Below, one piece after another: positions 46,009-58,320 of a stretch of DNA of 64,000 nt. The notes under the pieces are model-generated. The model was not told where the DNA came from. It saw only the letters and a list, made by a program, of their open reading frames with translations, and searched no databases. Origin of the DNA: Carallia brachiata (Eukaryota > Streptophyta > Magnoliopsida > Malpighiales > Rhizophoraceae). Position 1 is the stretch's first letter; each line of letters opens with the position of its first letter. The translations under genes and the position numbers were made by a program. The stretch spans positions 1,187,872-1,251,871 of the forward strand of contig JADCRB010000053.1 of assembly GCA_021464245.1 (NCBI GenBank), in the 5' to 3' direction.

Positions 46009-47078
46009 TATATATATATATAAGTATGGCGGAATCTCATTGGCATAAGGAAATGATGATGAGATCTTCCTTTATCAAACAACATAAATAAAAATCATTC
46101 ATTCATATTCGTATTTCTATAAAAAAATGTTGGATCAAAAATCCCCTGAGATAATAAGTGATTACTCTAGGCTCAAGACCTTTGTTGTAGGCAAATCTGT
46201 ATGGGGTAGTCATTCCTAGAGGTGGCTGAGATGGTACTCAGTTTTTTTTTTTTTTTTGTTATTATTTGTTGTTTGTTTGTTTCTTTAGTCATTTTAAAAA
46301 ATAATAAGTGATTGTATAAAATAATTTACTGAAATTTATTTGATATACATAATTTTATAAGTAACAATTTTTGGTATTATTAGAATTAAAATTTTAATAT
46401 ATATAAAATAACATTTTTGCTTAATTGACTTAATCATAATTTTTTAATTAAAAAAATCATTAATGCAATTATATGCCAGATAAGATAATTATATTTGTAA
46501 AAATTCACAATTAAATATAAGAGTAGTGTGGTTGTACACAATAAATTTTAGTTATAAAATTCTGATATTATATTAAAAAATTATTTCATCCAAAATATTA
46601 AGTTGGGCATAGATGAAGAGCATGAATGTATCACATGTTAAATTCTAATATTAAAATTGAACAAAAAAATTTATTTTTTTTCAGTTTTGTTAATTAATTA
46701 TAAATTTTTATTTACTTCAATTATTTTGGTAGAATTTAATTAAAATTTTTAATTTTTTTAGCAACATTAAGTAGAATTCTTTAGATTAATAAAAGTACGA
46801 TCAAAATAATATAAATTTTTAAATAACTAAATTTTAAAAAATAATAATAAATAATTAAATATCAAATAGATATAGCTATTCATTCAAATATAAACTCTAG
46901 ATTTTTTTTATTTATGCTAGAGTAAATTTAAAAAATATATTAAATTTTAATTAATTGAATTTAAATTTTTATCAAACGCATTATGAATTTGTTCTCTAAA
47001 TACTATTTTTTAATATACAAAACTGAAATAAGAGACTTTATTTAACAAAAAAAAAACTCTTGTTTTTTTTTTTTGCCC

Positions 47079-47116
<38 letters not shown>

Positions 47117-47160
47117 TGTTTACTCAGATAAATATGAACTTCAGACACTAACCTATACTG
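46009..47160. other. AT-rich intergenic with homopolymers
   Basis: A (TA)n run lies just after the Helitron, and a long A-tract at 47081-47111 is bracketed by a repeated 'AAAAAACTCTTGTTT'. No gene. Confidence 0.45.
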
Positions 47161-47162
47161 AA

Positions 47163-47463
47163 GTGGGTCCCAGAATTTCAGTCCTACATCTGCCACGTTT
47201 TTAACTTTTGTGCTGGCCACAACGGCTAAAACTGAAATTTTCCTCTCCGTCTAGTAATGTGGCCCCACTCGCCCCCAACAACCTGGGCCCACGCCCCCAG
47301 CGACTCATTCTCCCAAGCTACCAAACCGAAAAAGTAATTTCAATTATTAACGCCTCAAGTGGGTCCCACGGAAACGGGGTCCACCGATTCCGTGCAGCCA
47401 CAGCAAATATATTCCCCCATCCCTCCTCGCTGTCGGCAAACCACTTGGCCCCGCCACGTGTCC
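47163..47463. promoter_or_regulatory. Promoter-like island with TCP sites and a G-box
   Basis: Within 300 GC-richer bases lie GTGGGTCCC (47163), GTGGCCCCAC (47259), GGGCCCAC (47285) and the palindrome GTGGGTCCCAC (47359). These match the TCP-factor consensus GGNCCCAC/GTGGNCCC. GCCACGTGTC (47453-47462) is a G-box/ABRE. No adjacent start codon with coding sequence was found on either strand, and the nearest gene starts 4.4 kb downstream. It may be a promoter remnant, distal element or unrecognised non-coding gene. Confidence 0.45.
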
Positions 47464-47464
47464 A

Positions 47465-48044
47465 CATTTCACGAGATTGATATTTTTTGTTTCTTCTGCC
47501 ACGTAACTTATGTTTGGTTTTGAGTGAACAAGGAAATTGCGAAGCCAACCACCCAAATTTGTTCAGCCATATTTGACAAAAAAAAAAAAAAAATTCAACT
47601 AATCACTGCTCTGATTTGTTAAAGAGACGTCAGAGCTGTAATTTTACTTCTCTTTTTTTTTAAATATAATCTTTTAATGAAAAAAAAAATCATAAAATTA
47701 ACATAATTTAAAATTATTATTAAGAATTAAAATTTCGAGTTTGAATTTTAATTTTAACAAGTGAGACTTGGAAAAGTGCAAAGGTTTTGAATTAATTGAT
47801 TGGAACCCTTTTTCAAATAGAATTAATTGATCGGAATTTGAATGTGTGGTTTCGCCGTTCTGGTGAAGAGAACTAAAAAGGTTTGGAAAAAAAAAAACAA
47901 GAAAACTAAAAAGGAAAAAAGAAAAAAGTGAAAACAGAGGGAAAGGAAGGGGTAGGAATCGAAAGATTGGGATTGGAGTGAGGTGGGCATTTGACAGCCA
48001 CATACTTTTTTCTTTGTGGATAAGGCAAATCTGTGATGACAGCG
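47465..48044. other. Intergenic
   Basis: A- and T-tracts and a purine-rich patch at 47880-47985. No coding sequence recognised. Confidence 0.4.
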
Positions 48045-48054
48045 GCGCCCTCTC

Positions 48055-49080
48055 GGGGTTTCAAAATCTTGCTGGTTAAATAAAAAATAAAATAAAATAA
48101 TGTGAATATATTTAATAGAATATATAAATGATATATTATTAATTTAATAATATAAATAATTTGTTTATTTTTTATTTTTTAAATTTAATATATTTTTTAC
48201 AAAATTTATATCTTTGCACATTTACTGTGCTCTCCTAGTTCGATGGCCAACAATTTCTTCCAAAGAAAAAGAACCTCGCTAAAATGGGACCTGAATGCAA
48301 GAACAAAGCCTTTTCCCGGGTTTCAACATCTTGCTAATTCGAAAAATGCTAAAATTTAAAATAGTATCTAACGATTTAAGTTAAAATTCAATTATAAACA
48401 TAATATTTTTTGAATAAAATTAGTCTCTAATATTTTGATTAAAGTCTAATTAAAGATACAATTTTTTTAAACAAAATCGGTCTCTAATATTTTTATTATA
48501 TAATAATTTAGTATTTTTTTATTATATGACTGTCTAATTTATCAAGAAGTACATCATTTGTTAGATCACCTCCTTATATTATATTTTTAATAACATTGTA
48601 TCTTATAAAGAAGTAGTCTAATAGATAATATATTTAACGAATAAATTAGACAATCAAATAACAAAAAGGTACTGAATTATCCTATAATAACAACATAGGG
48701 GACCAATTTTTGCTAAAAAAACTGTTGTGTCCTTAATTAAACTTTAGCCAAAATATTGAGGACCAATTTTACCCAAAAAAAAATGTTATATTTATAATTA
48801 AACTTTAGTTCAAATGTAAGACACTAATTTAGAATTTTAGCCTTCAAAAAAAAAATTAAATAAATATATTTAGTGAAATATACAAAAAAATATACAATTA
48901 ATTTAATAATATAAATAATTTATTTATTTTTTATTTTTTAAATTCAATATATTTTTATAAAATTCATTACGTATCTACTGCACTCTCATAATTACATGCC
49001 CAATAAATTCTTTAAAAAAAAAAAGAATCTTGCTAATTTAGTAGGACCTGAATACAAGAACACAACCTTATCTCGTTATA
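48055..49080. repeat. Direct duplication of about 260 bp, second copy split by a MULE
   Basis: The first unit starts 'CGGGGTTTCAAAATCTTGCT' (48055) and the second 'CCGGGTTTCAACATCTTGCT' (about 48317). Both contain 'TTAATTTAATAATATAAATA' and 'GGACCTGAAT.CAAGAACA'. The second unit is interrupted by the element at 48347-48842. Confidence 0.8.
48347..48842. mobile_element. Foldback MULE-like element with 9-bp duplication
   Basis: Arms of about 210 bases each are inverted copies: left 'TGCTAAAATTTAAAAT' and right reverse complement 'GGCTAAAATTCTAAAT', continuing through 'TAAAGT.TAATTA' and 'TTTAGTA' blocks to a short loop near 48590. Flanks are TTCGAAAAA (48338-48346) and TTCAAAAAA (48843-48851). 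Non-coding. Confidence 0.8.
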
Positions 49081-49113
49081 TTTTATAGGGAACGGCAAGG
49101 ATTCAGAGAGCAG

Positions 49114-49277
49114 TGACTCGAAGAAATATGTCGAATATAATAAGTATGTTTATTTATACAATTAGGCTAATAAAATGTGATATAATAAGTTATTATTTTA
49201 TTTTTGTTATAAAAAAATTAATATAATTATACAAATAATCAGATTTATTGCATGTTAGACACTTGTTTGACTATCAC
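49114..49277. mobile_element. Hairpin MITE family X, copy 3
   Basis: Resembles the elements at 27248 and 27946: central 'TAATAAAATGTGATATAATAA' type sequence and 'AAAAAAATTAATATAATTA', with inverted arms. More diverged at the ends. Confidence 0.6.
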
Positions 49278-51590
49278 CTTCTCGTCAGTAATCTTTTTCC
49301 TTTAGATTATTTATAGATAATATATAATATAACATATCAAAATTTTATTTAATCATCTATTATATTATTATAAATCTTCTTTAATTTTTTAAACATATTA
49401 TTCATATAATATAAAATAAAATGCTTGAAAAATATTTGATGGCAACCCAACGAAAGCAGTGTTGTAAACAAGTATCGATGTGGCATAATTTGATAGAAGA
49501 TTTATTTAATTAAAAACTGCATATGGGTCGTGGGTTGGATTATATGTCTCTCGTGTGTCTTTTTATTACTTTGTTATGTAGTCAACTACCAAAATGTTTA
49601 GAATATGCTATAAAAATTGTGTCTGAGAAAATTGAGTTGTATGATTTGTTTTGTATTAGTTATTGATGTTCTACTTTGTATGAGAAATAAATGCTCCTGA
49701 CAAACTTTCATTCCTCAATTTATTTCTGTTTTATGATGGTAATTGTTTCTGCATTAGCCATTATATATATATATAATATAATTATACCTTGAGAGTATTT
49801 CTTTTTAATTTTTGAAGAAAAAAATTAGTAAACAGGAGTAATTATTTCCAAATTTATAAGAAAAAATTACATTGAAATCATTATAAGAGATAAGTTGGAT
49901 ATTTTATATCAATTCTTGAGAATGTAAACTTTATTAATTCAGTAAGTATTGTCAAGGCTATTTATAATCTCACATGCCAACACTAGTGTCACTACTTAAT
50001 TTAATAAAAACTCAAATTTGCAGTAAACAAAACTCTTTATTATTTCAATCATACAAGAGTGATATCTCAAGATTCTTTTTGTACTTATATCAAAGTTGGA
50101 AAGCAACAGTTTTGCTTGGTGTGAAAGCAAAGGTAATGGGAAATGAGAAATTGTGGTAAGACTAACAGTTGTGACAGTTAGCTCTAAAAACCCATTTTTG
50201 TCCTTTCTGCCTTCCCGCTATCCAAATGCACATCCACTGCCTCTTTTGCATCATGCATTCTTCAAATGGTCTCTCACCCTCTTTCTTTCTTTAAAAAGTG
50301 AAAAGCAAACTATGTCCAAAAAAAAAAAAAAAAAAAGTGAAAAGCAAACAGAGACCTCATAAATTTCTTCAGAAGGACAAAAGCAAGAAAAAAAAAAAAA
50401 AGCCACAAGCAAACAACGCCACCTTCACGCATCCAAATCTTTGTTATCTATAAGTTATCATTCAATTAACATTAATTTTTTTTAAATTAAAAAATTTGAA
50501 TTAAAATTTCAATTGTAATTAATTAACAAATAAAAAGCTAAATCAACTATAAATATTAAATCAAATAATTATTCTTATTAGTTAAGAGTATAATTAAAAA
50601 TTCGACTCTATTTACATTCCTCCTCTTTTTTCCTTTACGGATTGAACCATTCCTAAGACCCCCAAAAGAGATCAAAATCTCGATTCTCTAATAAATTATT
50701 ATATAATTTAATTTTACATAGCACAAATGTGATAATATAATTTAAATAATAATATATAATAATTTATTTATTTTTAAAAAAATCTCAATCATTTACCACA
50801 CATATAATCATACTCACCTAAGAAATCCCAATAAATATTGCTCTTCCCCTGTTAGCTTGGTTACAAATCAGACCACACTGCGTGTGGGACGTGAAGAACG
50901 CGTTAACACATAACACTACGTACATATTCATAATAGTTTTAGTTTGCACCCAACGAAAATATATTTTAGTTACTTATTACAATATATTAAAGAATCTTAT
51001 TATGGCAACACACAAAAAAAATTGGGCACAACTTGAACATGAACTCATTTTATTTTGTCTTAATTATTGATTATTATAAACGTTATAATTAATAATTATA
51101 ATAGTATATTTTATGCTTGTAATTTTTTTTATATTGAATAAACATCTTAAAGATTACCTGAAATAATAGATCAATAATAAATCAGTATATTTTTGCGTTG
51201 GTAATCATGATTTAACCCCGTGCTTGCGCGTTTCCTCCTGACAAATACTGAGTGTCCGCTATGCATGAAGAAAATGTTAAAGTGTAATGTAATAGTCTAG
51301 CTCAATAATTACTGTATTTTTTAGTAGTAGAATCACACTTAATTTATTGTACTTCGAGTGATCGGTAGACCCCTTTAAAAGTTGTTGAAAAAAATACTAA
51401 AATACGATTTATTTGAGTCTCTTCATAAATTAATAATTGATATACACATAATAAAATTTTTTTATTATTAAAAAAAAACATCTATAAGGGGCCAGTTTGA
51501 ACTTTATAAGATTATTAATTATATTCATCAGTGTCTCGCTTTTATTTCTTTTTTTTTTTTTTAATTTTCTAAAAGTTAAAAATCCATCCT
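49278..51590. other. Intergenic, upstream of the ERD4-like gene
   Basis: AT-rich with A-tracts near 50317 and 50390. A less AT-rich patch at 50160-50280 has no family. ACGTG at 50889-50893 is an ABRE core about 0.9 kb upstream of the ERD4-like start, consistent with but not proof of stress regulation. Confidence 0.4.
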
Positions 51591-51824
51591 CTTTCCCCAC
51601 TTCACAGCCAGCTCCATTCATTACTCTCTCTGTCTCTCTCTGACTGAACCGTTACTTTCCACATTATTGCTTCCATTCTCGATCTATAACGGCTACTCTT
51701 TGATCCAAATGAAGCCGACCCATTTCTCATTTTGGAGGAAATAAGAGGGTGACACTGTGTTTTTGTTTGTGTGTGTGTATGATTATTGTGTAATTTGTTT
51801 TGTGCGTGTGCGCGAGCGAGATAG
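51591..51824 (+). promoter_or_regulatory. Probable 5' leader of the ERD4-like gene
   Basis: A CT-rich stretch (51620-51645, 'CTCTCTCTGTCTCTCTCT') and a GT-rich stretch precede the start codon, as in many plant 5' leaders. A clear TATA box was not found; 'TAAAAGTTAAAAATCC' near 51569 is the best weak candidate. Confidence 0.4.
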
Positions 51825-52119
51825 ATGGATTTCAGTTCCTTCGTGACGTCGTTAGGGACGTCTTTTGTGATCTTCGTGATTCTTATGCTTCTCTTCACCT
51901 GGCTCTCGAGGAAGCCCGGCAACGCCGTCGTCTACTACCCGAACCGAATTTTGAAAGGCTTGGATCCCTGCGAGGGCGGGTCCAGGACCCGCAACCCGTT
52001 TGCTTGGATCCGGGAAGCCTTGTCTTCCACCGAACAGGACATCGTTAGAATGTCCGGTGTCGACTCTGCTGTCTACTTTGTGTTCTTGGGAACTGGTAAT
52101 TTATTAGCTTTATTTGGTC

Positions 52120-52154
<35 letters not shown>

Positions 52155-55100
52155 TCACACTCTTGTTTTGTTTTAGAGTCTTTCTAATTTTGGTATATTT
52201 TGATTTTTCTTATTTTGGTTTGTTTAGATCTAAGTGTTATTTTGGTTTTGGTTTTGAATTTTTGATTAGTGGGTTTTCTTTTTTTTCCTTTTTTTTGGTT
52301 TTTTGGGGCTGTTCTTTTGGATTCATTAAAGTGTTGGGTGGTTGAAATTCCTGGACTTTATTTATTTATTTATTTATTTTGGCTTTTTGGCATATTATTT
52401 AATTCTTGGATTCATTAGTATTGGATGACAGTGCATTTTTTATTCAGCCATCTTGAACCAAAGAAGAAAAGATTTATTTTTGATTCAAAAGAATGCAAAT
52501 TTGTGGACATATTCCCCCCCTTTTTTTTTCCTAAGAAAAGAATTAGAAAGTTATTTAATGATTGGTAGAGAGATTGTTAGCTAGAATTTAAGATGTCATT
52601 CGTGTGCCTGTGTGTGTTGAACATGAAGAGTGAACTCATTCTAGTGACAAGTCTGCTTTAGGTTTCAAGAAACTTGCTTTGTGTTGCAGTTAGTAAAATA
52701 TGTCATTCTAGGCGAGAATTACTCTTATCATGCACACTAAGCTCTGAATTGTTGTGAAGATTTCCAGCTTTTGGCATAGGCCAGCATTTTTTAATTTTCA
52801 TGGGTTAGTTAATGTTTGAGCTTGAAATTGTATTATGATTCCCCTGCATCTTTTTTTTTGATGGGTATTTGTTAGTACATGTACATTGGAGAACCTTTTT
52901 GTTTCTTTATTTTATTAACCATGACATTAACCATGTCCTGCTAGCAATGAGCTTTCTGAAGATTCTAAAAGAGCAATGAGTTTAACTCTGATGAAACATG
53001 TTATAGTTATCTGGGCCTGACAGTTTAATGGATTAACGGACTGGCATTCTTCCTGTAAGCACGTAGCATGGCAAAAGATTGACAAAAATTGCAATGCAAT
53101 CTGCTGTTGGTTTATAGTGAGTTAGGATGTATGCAGTCATAAGAGGAACATAAATCTGAGATTTATATTGTCGATATCAACAACACCCTGCCCATCAGAA
53201 TTTCACTTGTCTATCAATAATGTCTTGACCCTTGATGACTGGTCACTTTTGCATCCATTAAATTGAGTAATTTCAACTCTGATAGCATTCTTGTCATTGG
53301 TTGACATTAAAATGTGACCCGTTTGAGGAGAGAAATGTTCATTTTTGGTGCTGATTTTATGGTATTATTGGACCAGTGTTGGGAATCTTGGTTTTGTCTG
53401 GCATCGTTCTGCTTCCAGTTCTTCTTCCTGTAGCTGCAACTGATAAAAGTGTAAAAAGTTCAAACAGCAATACAAGCACTGGGGCTTTCAATGACCTTGA
53501 TAAGTTATCCATGGGAAATGTTGCGGTAAGCTCCAAAACCTTGTCATGTGCTGACTTGAGCAGTTCGTTTTCTTTGGCTCCATTGAGGAGAGTCATCAGT
53601 TATTATCTTATATGCTTATGATGGTCGCTTTCAGCCTTTTTACGAAAGATGTAACCATTTTATTCGAGTATGCTTCTCTTGTGTGCAGGAGAAAAGTCCA
53701 AGGTTGTGGGCGTTTCTGATTGCTACTTACTGGTTGTCCTTTGTTGCCTACTACCTATTATGGAAGGCATATACACATGTTTCTGAGCTGAGAGCCACTG
53801 CTCTTATGTCTCCAGATGCAAAACCAGAACAATTTGCAGTTCTCCTTAGAGACATACCTCCTGTCACTGAGGGTCACAGCAGAAAGGAACAGGTTGATTC
53901 ATATTTTAAGTCCATTTATCCTGAGACATATTACAGATCAATGATAGCTACAGACAACAAAGAGGTATTCTGGTTTTTTTCTGTCTCAATATTCTTTTGC
54001 ATGCTGCCCATTTTTTCTGAAGATTGTGTTCTGAATTGTTTTTGGAATACTAATTGAATCATATTTAGTACTTGTTCTCATTAAAATTATATTTTCCCAT
54101 TATTATCATTCTGTATTTAGTGTCTCTAGTTCTAACTTTTGGTCCTTTTTTTTTTTTCTTCACCCCCCCCCCCCCCCCCCCCAATTAGGTTAACAAAATT
54201 TATGATGAGTTGGAAGGGTACAAGAAAAAGCTTGCACATGCAGAAGCGGTCTACGCTGAATCTAAACAAATGGGTAAACCAGAAGGGTCAAGACCAACCA
54301 CTAAAACTGGTTTCCTTGGTCTCATTGGTAAGAAGGTAGACAGCATAGAATACTACAATGAGAAGATCAACGAACTAGTCCCAAAGTTGGAAGCTGAACA
54401 AAAGGTCACTCTCCGAGAGAAACAGCAAGCTGCTGCTCTGGTCTTCTTCACTAACAGGGTGACTGCAGCTTCTACTGCTCAAAGTCTACATGCTCAAATG
54501 GTTGACACGTGGACAGTCGGTGATGCTCCTGAACCTAGTCAACTAATATGGCCTAATCTCAAAATCAAGTTCTTTGAGAGGCAAATAAGGCAATATGTCG
54601 TGTACTTTATTGTGGCCCTCACCATATTTTTCTTCATGATACCAATTGGGTTCATCTCCGCCTTAACGACTCTGGACAATCTGAAGAATCTTCTTCCATT
54701 TATAAAACCGGTTGTGAAGATCGGCGCACTTAGGACAGTTTTGGAAGCCTACCTCCCCCAGATTGCACTGATTGTTTTCTTAGCTTTGTTGCCCAAGTTA
54801 CTTTTGTTTCTCTCTAAGCAAGAGGGCATTCCTTCAGAGAGCCATGCAGTAAGGGCTGCCTCTGGAAAATATTTCTATTTCATTGTACTGAATGTCTTCA
54901 TTGGAGTTACGGTGGGTGGGACCCTATTCGCTACATTCAAGAAAATTGAGAAGAACCCAAATATTATTGTTACCTTGCTTGCAACTAGCCTTCCCGGCAA
55001 TGCAACTTTCTTCCTAACCTATGTGGCTCTCAAGTAAGATTAATTCCTTTTAACCATGTTTGTCTTCTAATTATATTTCTTTTAGGAAGCTGCATCAAAT

Positions 55101-56250
55101 AAGTTAATATGTTGCAAAGAATTTGAACGTGATTTGAGGCACTTTTTATCTGCCTAGTTTTGGCCATTGTTTTTGTGACACTATCTGTTTCCCCTTACTG
55201 CTGAGAAACTGGGGTACGAAGAGAAACCTCAGATTTTTTCTTTTCTCTTTGGGTAGATGTTAAAGACATGTTGTCCCAAGGAAGGCTTCTCATACTTGTT
55301 AAAATTCTAAGAGACGTTTATTTATGATAACCTGTGAGACCAAATATTCTTACTTTATCATATATTTGTGGATTCAGATTCTTTGTTGGCTATGGACTTG
55401 AGCTCTCACGCATGGTTCCTCTAATAATTTACCATCTGAAGAAGAATTATCTCTGTAAGACAGAAGCTGAACTGAAAGAGGCTTGGGCTCCCGGAGATTT
55501 TGGGTATGCAACTAGAATTCCCGGTGACATGCTTATCATTACAATTGTCCTTTGCTACTCCATCATAGCTCCTTTAATCATCCCATTTGGAGTGGTCTAC
55601 TTCGGCCTGGGATGGCTTGTTCTCCGGAATCAGGTATGCCTTCTTATGTGCACTCACATAAATATCACTTATGGAATTGGTTGGCTCATAATGTTGTTTG
55701 TTCCTACGTTGAAATTATGCTCATGAATGAAACCTTATTTTGTCACATTGGTGTGAAGAACTGCACGTTCACATTCATGTCCATCCTAGCACACTCAAAT
55801 AATGTCCATCGACTGTGGAAGATTTTGACATGTTAACCACTAATTGACATTTTTTTTTCTCCTCTCTAACAGGCACTCAAAGTTTATGTTCCATCTTTTG
55901 AAAGTTACGGAAGGATGTGGCCTCACATTCACACGCGTGTCCTAGCTGCTTTGTTATTGTTCCAAGTTACAATGCTTGGTTACTTTGGGGTGAAGAAGTT
56001 CGTCTATACTCCATTTCTAATTCCACTGCCTATACTTTCCTTGCTTTTTGGCTATGTCTGTCAAAAAAAATTCTATCGGTCCTTCAGTAACACAGCTCTT
56101 GAGGTTGCTTGCCGAGAACTGAAAGAAATTCCCAACATGGAACTTGTCTTCAGATCCTTCGTACCTCCGAGCTTGAGCTCCGAAAAGACTGAGGATGACC
56201 AGTTTGAAGACGCACAATCACAAGTCTCAAGAATGGGATCCTTTGCTTAA
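51825..56250 (+). CDS. ERD4: ERD4-like OSCA/CSC1 mechanosensitive cation channel
   Basis: Six exons: 51825-52095, 53377-53525, 53689-53964, 54189-55033, 55378-55633, 55873-56250, all with GT-AG introns. They join in frame to 724 residues, the length I recall for Arabidopsis ERD4 (OSCA3.1). The N-terminal helix (residues 4-26, 'SFVTSLGTSFVIFVILMLLF') and helices near 91-112 and 146-168 form the first domain. The cytosolic domain (170-365) carries 'KPEQFAVLLRDIPP' and 'DSIEYYNEKI'. The channel core from 369 on includes 'FFMIPIGFISALTTL', 'LPQIALIVFLALLPKLLLF' and 'VPSFESYGRMWPH'. The family forms dimeric stretch- or osmosensitive Ca2+-permeable channels, and ERD4 itself is dehydration- and salt-responsive. 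No stops or frame shifts. It is the only intact host gene here. Confidence 0.97.
52124..52150. repeat. (CT)n microsatellite in intron 1 of the ERD4-like gene
   Basis: Uninterrupted CT dinucleotides 28 bases after the exon 1 donor site. Confidence 0.95.
54163..54182. repeat. C20 homopolymer next to an ERD4 splice acceptor
   Basis: Twenty C bases end six bases before exon 4. They extend the T-rich polypyrimidine tract (54147-54160). Length may vary or be a sequencing artefact. Confidence 0.9.
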
Positions 56251-57406
56251 TGTATGTCTCTATTACACTAAATTCTTCTGTTATTTGATGTCTTGTCATA
56301 GCACTTACGTGGAACACGGATAATTTGTCTAGTAATGAGCCATGCGATCGAATTGTTTGTAATGTAATTTGCTTGCACGGTTGGTGTGAATATTGTCCAT
56401 ATTAATCGCGTTTAGATGCAAGAGAAGTATTCTTCCTTGGTCTTTACATTAATCCTGTTTGTAATGTATGTTAACTGCTGTTTCACGAAGTCCACGAATT
56501 CTTTCTTTCTAGAAAGTTGCATATTTCATGTTGATGACTATTCCTGTAAGTATGATTTAGATGTGCTATAGATTACAATGACACTAATAGATTCTGCAAT
56601 GAGTAACAGTCGGGATGCAGCTACCATCATAATCCTGGAACCTTGAGCTAGGCGTTATTGTAGATTGAACGACTTTGTTGTTGTTGTCTTTTTTTTTAAT
56701 TATTATTTTTTATTTTTTATTTTTAAATTATTTATTATTATTATTATTATTTTTATTCTCGTTTCTTTTAGAGCTGGTTGTGCGATGGAATGCTAAGAGA
56801 AAGATTTGTGATTCAAACTTATTTCTCGTAATTAAAGACTATTATTTTTAATCACTTTAATTGTTGCTCTGTTGGCAACTTGGCATACTAGGACTAGGGG
56901 CCCAAGTCTTTTTAGTTACAATCCGAGTCACAAGTAGGTGTTTATCCTTTGGGTGCGGCTAGGTGTACGAGGAGCAGCACACTGTATCTCGAATAATATT
57001 TTATTATTATTAATTATTTAAAAAAATTAAAATTTAAAATTAAATAGGTTTCATTTAAATTCCGTACACTACAACTTTCAAAAAAAAATTATTTTTCCTA
57101 TCTCCTAATTTATGGTATCGAGACCCCAAACCTTTTCCTTATACTTTATAGTGAATCAAACTATTTTTCCAAACAACGAGCATGACGAGTTTCTTTTGGC
57201 AAATTCCGGGTTTATGAGCGCACAATTCACTGCGAGCTTCTTAATTGAAATATAGATGCACCTCAGAAGATTTCAAGCTGAGAATTTTAAATTGAAACCG
57301 ACTTCTTTGCTTTTAATTTTTTTTCTCCTTTCCAATTTGTCCTGTTACGGCTACTTCCATTAGTCCAACTCCACTATTTTATCATTAAATTTGTCACGTC
57401 ATACAA
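56251..57406. other. 3' flank of the ERD4-like gene and intergenic
   Basis: The first 200-400 bases probably hold the 3' untranslated region ('TTTGTAATGTAATTTGC' near 56357 is a loose processing signal). A TTA-rich tract lies at 56690-56760. No further gene. Confidence 0.4.
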
Positions 57407-57414
57407 AATAGGGT

Positions 57415-57983
57415 CTATGAAACATGAACACGACGATACGGATGCGGATATAACGACACACTAATTTTAAAAATATTATGATACAAACACGATTTGGACA
57501 CAACTATATATATATATATATATATAAAATTAAATTTATAAAATTTTTGTGTATTATATATATATTTTTAAACAATTTTATAAATTTTATTCACCAAAAA
57601 ATATATTTATATAACTATTATAAGTTTTAGAAATTTTTTATTCAAATATTATTTTTTATTGTGAAATACTAAAATAGAGATATAAAATTTTGTAATCAAT
57701 TTAATTTTTATGTTAAAATTAAAAACAAATTGAAATTTAAGCGTTTCAAAAGTTATGGTCAATTGACAGTATTAAATTATAATTTTAAATTTTTTTTTAT
57801 TTGTTAAAAATAATTATAAAAATATTTAGGGTGTCCGTGGCCAAGTGTCCGACACGCGTATCCGAATTAAAAAAAAAAATTTTTTCGACGAACACTTCTA
57901 GCCGTGTCGGATACGTGTCCGCCGCGTGTCACGCGTGTCTGACACGCAGTACGTTCATTTTTTGAAGTGTCCGTGCTTTATAG
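57415..57983. mobile_element. Non-autonomous hAT element
   Basis: The left end 'CTATGAAACATGAACACGA' and the reverse-complemented right end 'CTATAAAGCACGGACACTT' form terminal inverted repeats. Subterminal 'GTGTCCG', 'GACACGCG' and 'CGTGTCGGATACG' motifs repeat. Flanks are AATAGGGT (57407-57414) and AATGGGGC (57984-57991), an 8-bp duplication with two changes. 569 bp, no transposase. Confidence 0.75.
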
Positions 57984-58320
57984 AATGGGGCATATCTATT
58001 TGTTTTTTTTTTTTAGTTATTTTTGTTATTTTATTCTATCGTACATTAAGTTAGTTATTAAATTTAATTATTCTAAATCTATTTTAATTAAAGATTCTCA
58101 AATTAACTTAGAAATACCTTTCCCCCTCATCATTTCAGCTACCTGAATCTGGTCAGACCCACAAAATTAGAAAAAAAAATGGTTTATGAAATCACCTTGA
58201 AAAAAGTTAAAAAATATAACGTGTCATGTTTATAAGAAATAAGTTTATAATATGACTTGTAATGACTCTTAACTTTTCTTACATATAGCTTGAGCTTTTA
58301 GTAGAATTTGAGACTTATCG

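Noticed and set aside
47208..47480. 90-codon plus-strand frame in the GC-richer island
   Set aside because: Frames are open on both strands and two minus frames overlap it, as expected from GC-rich non-coding DNA. No conserved motif.
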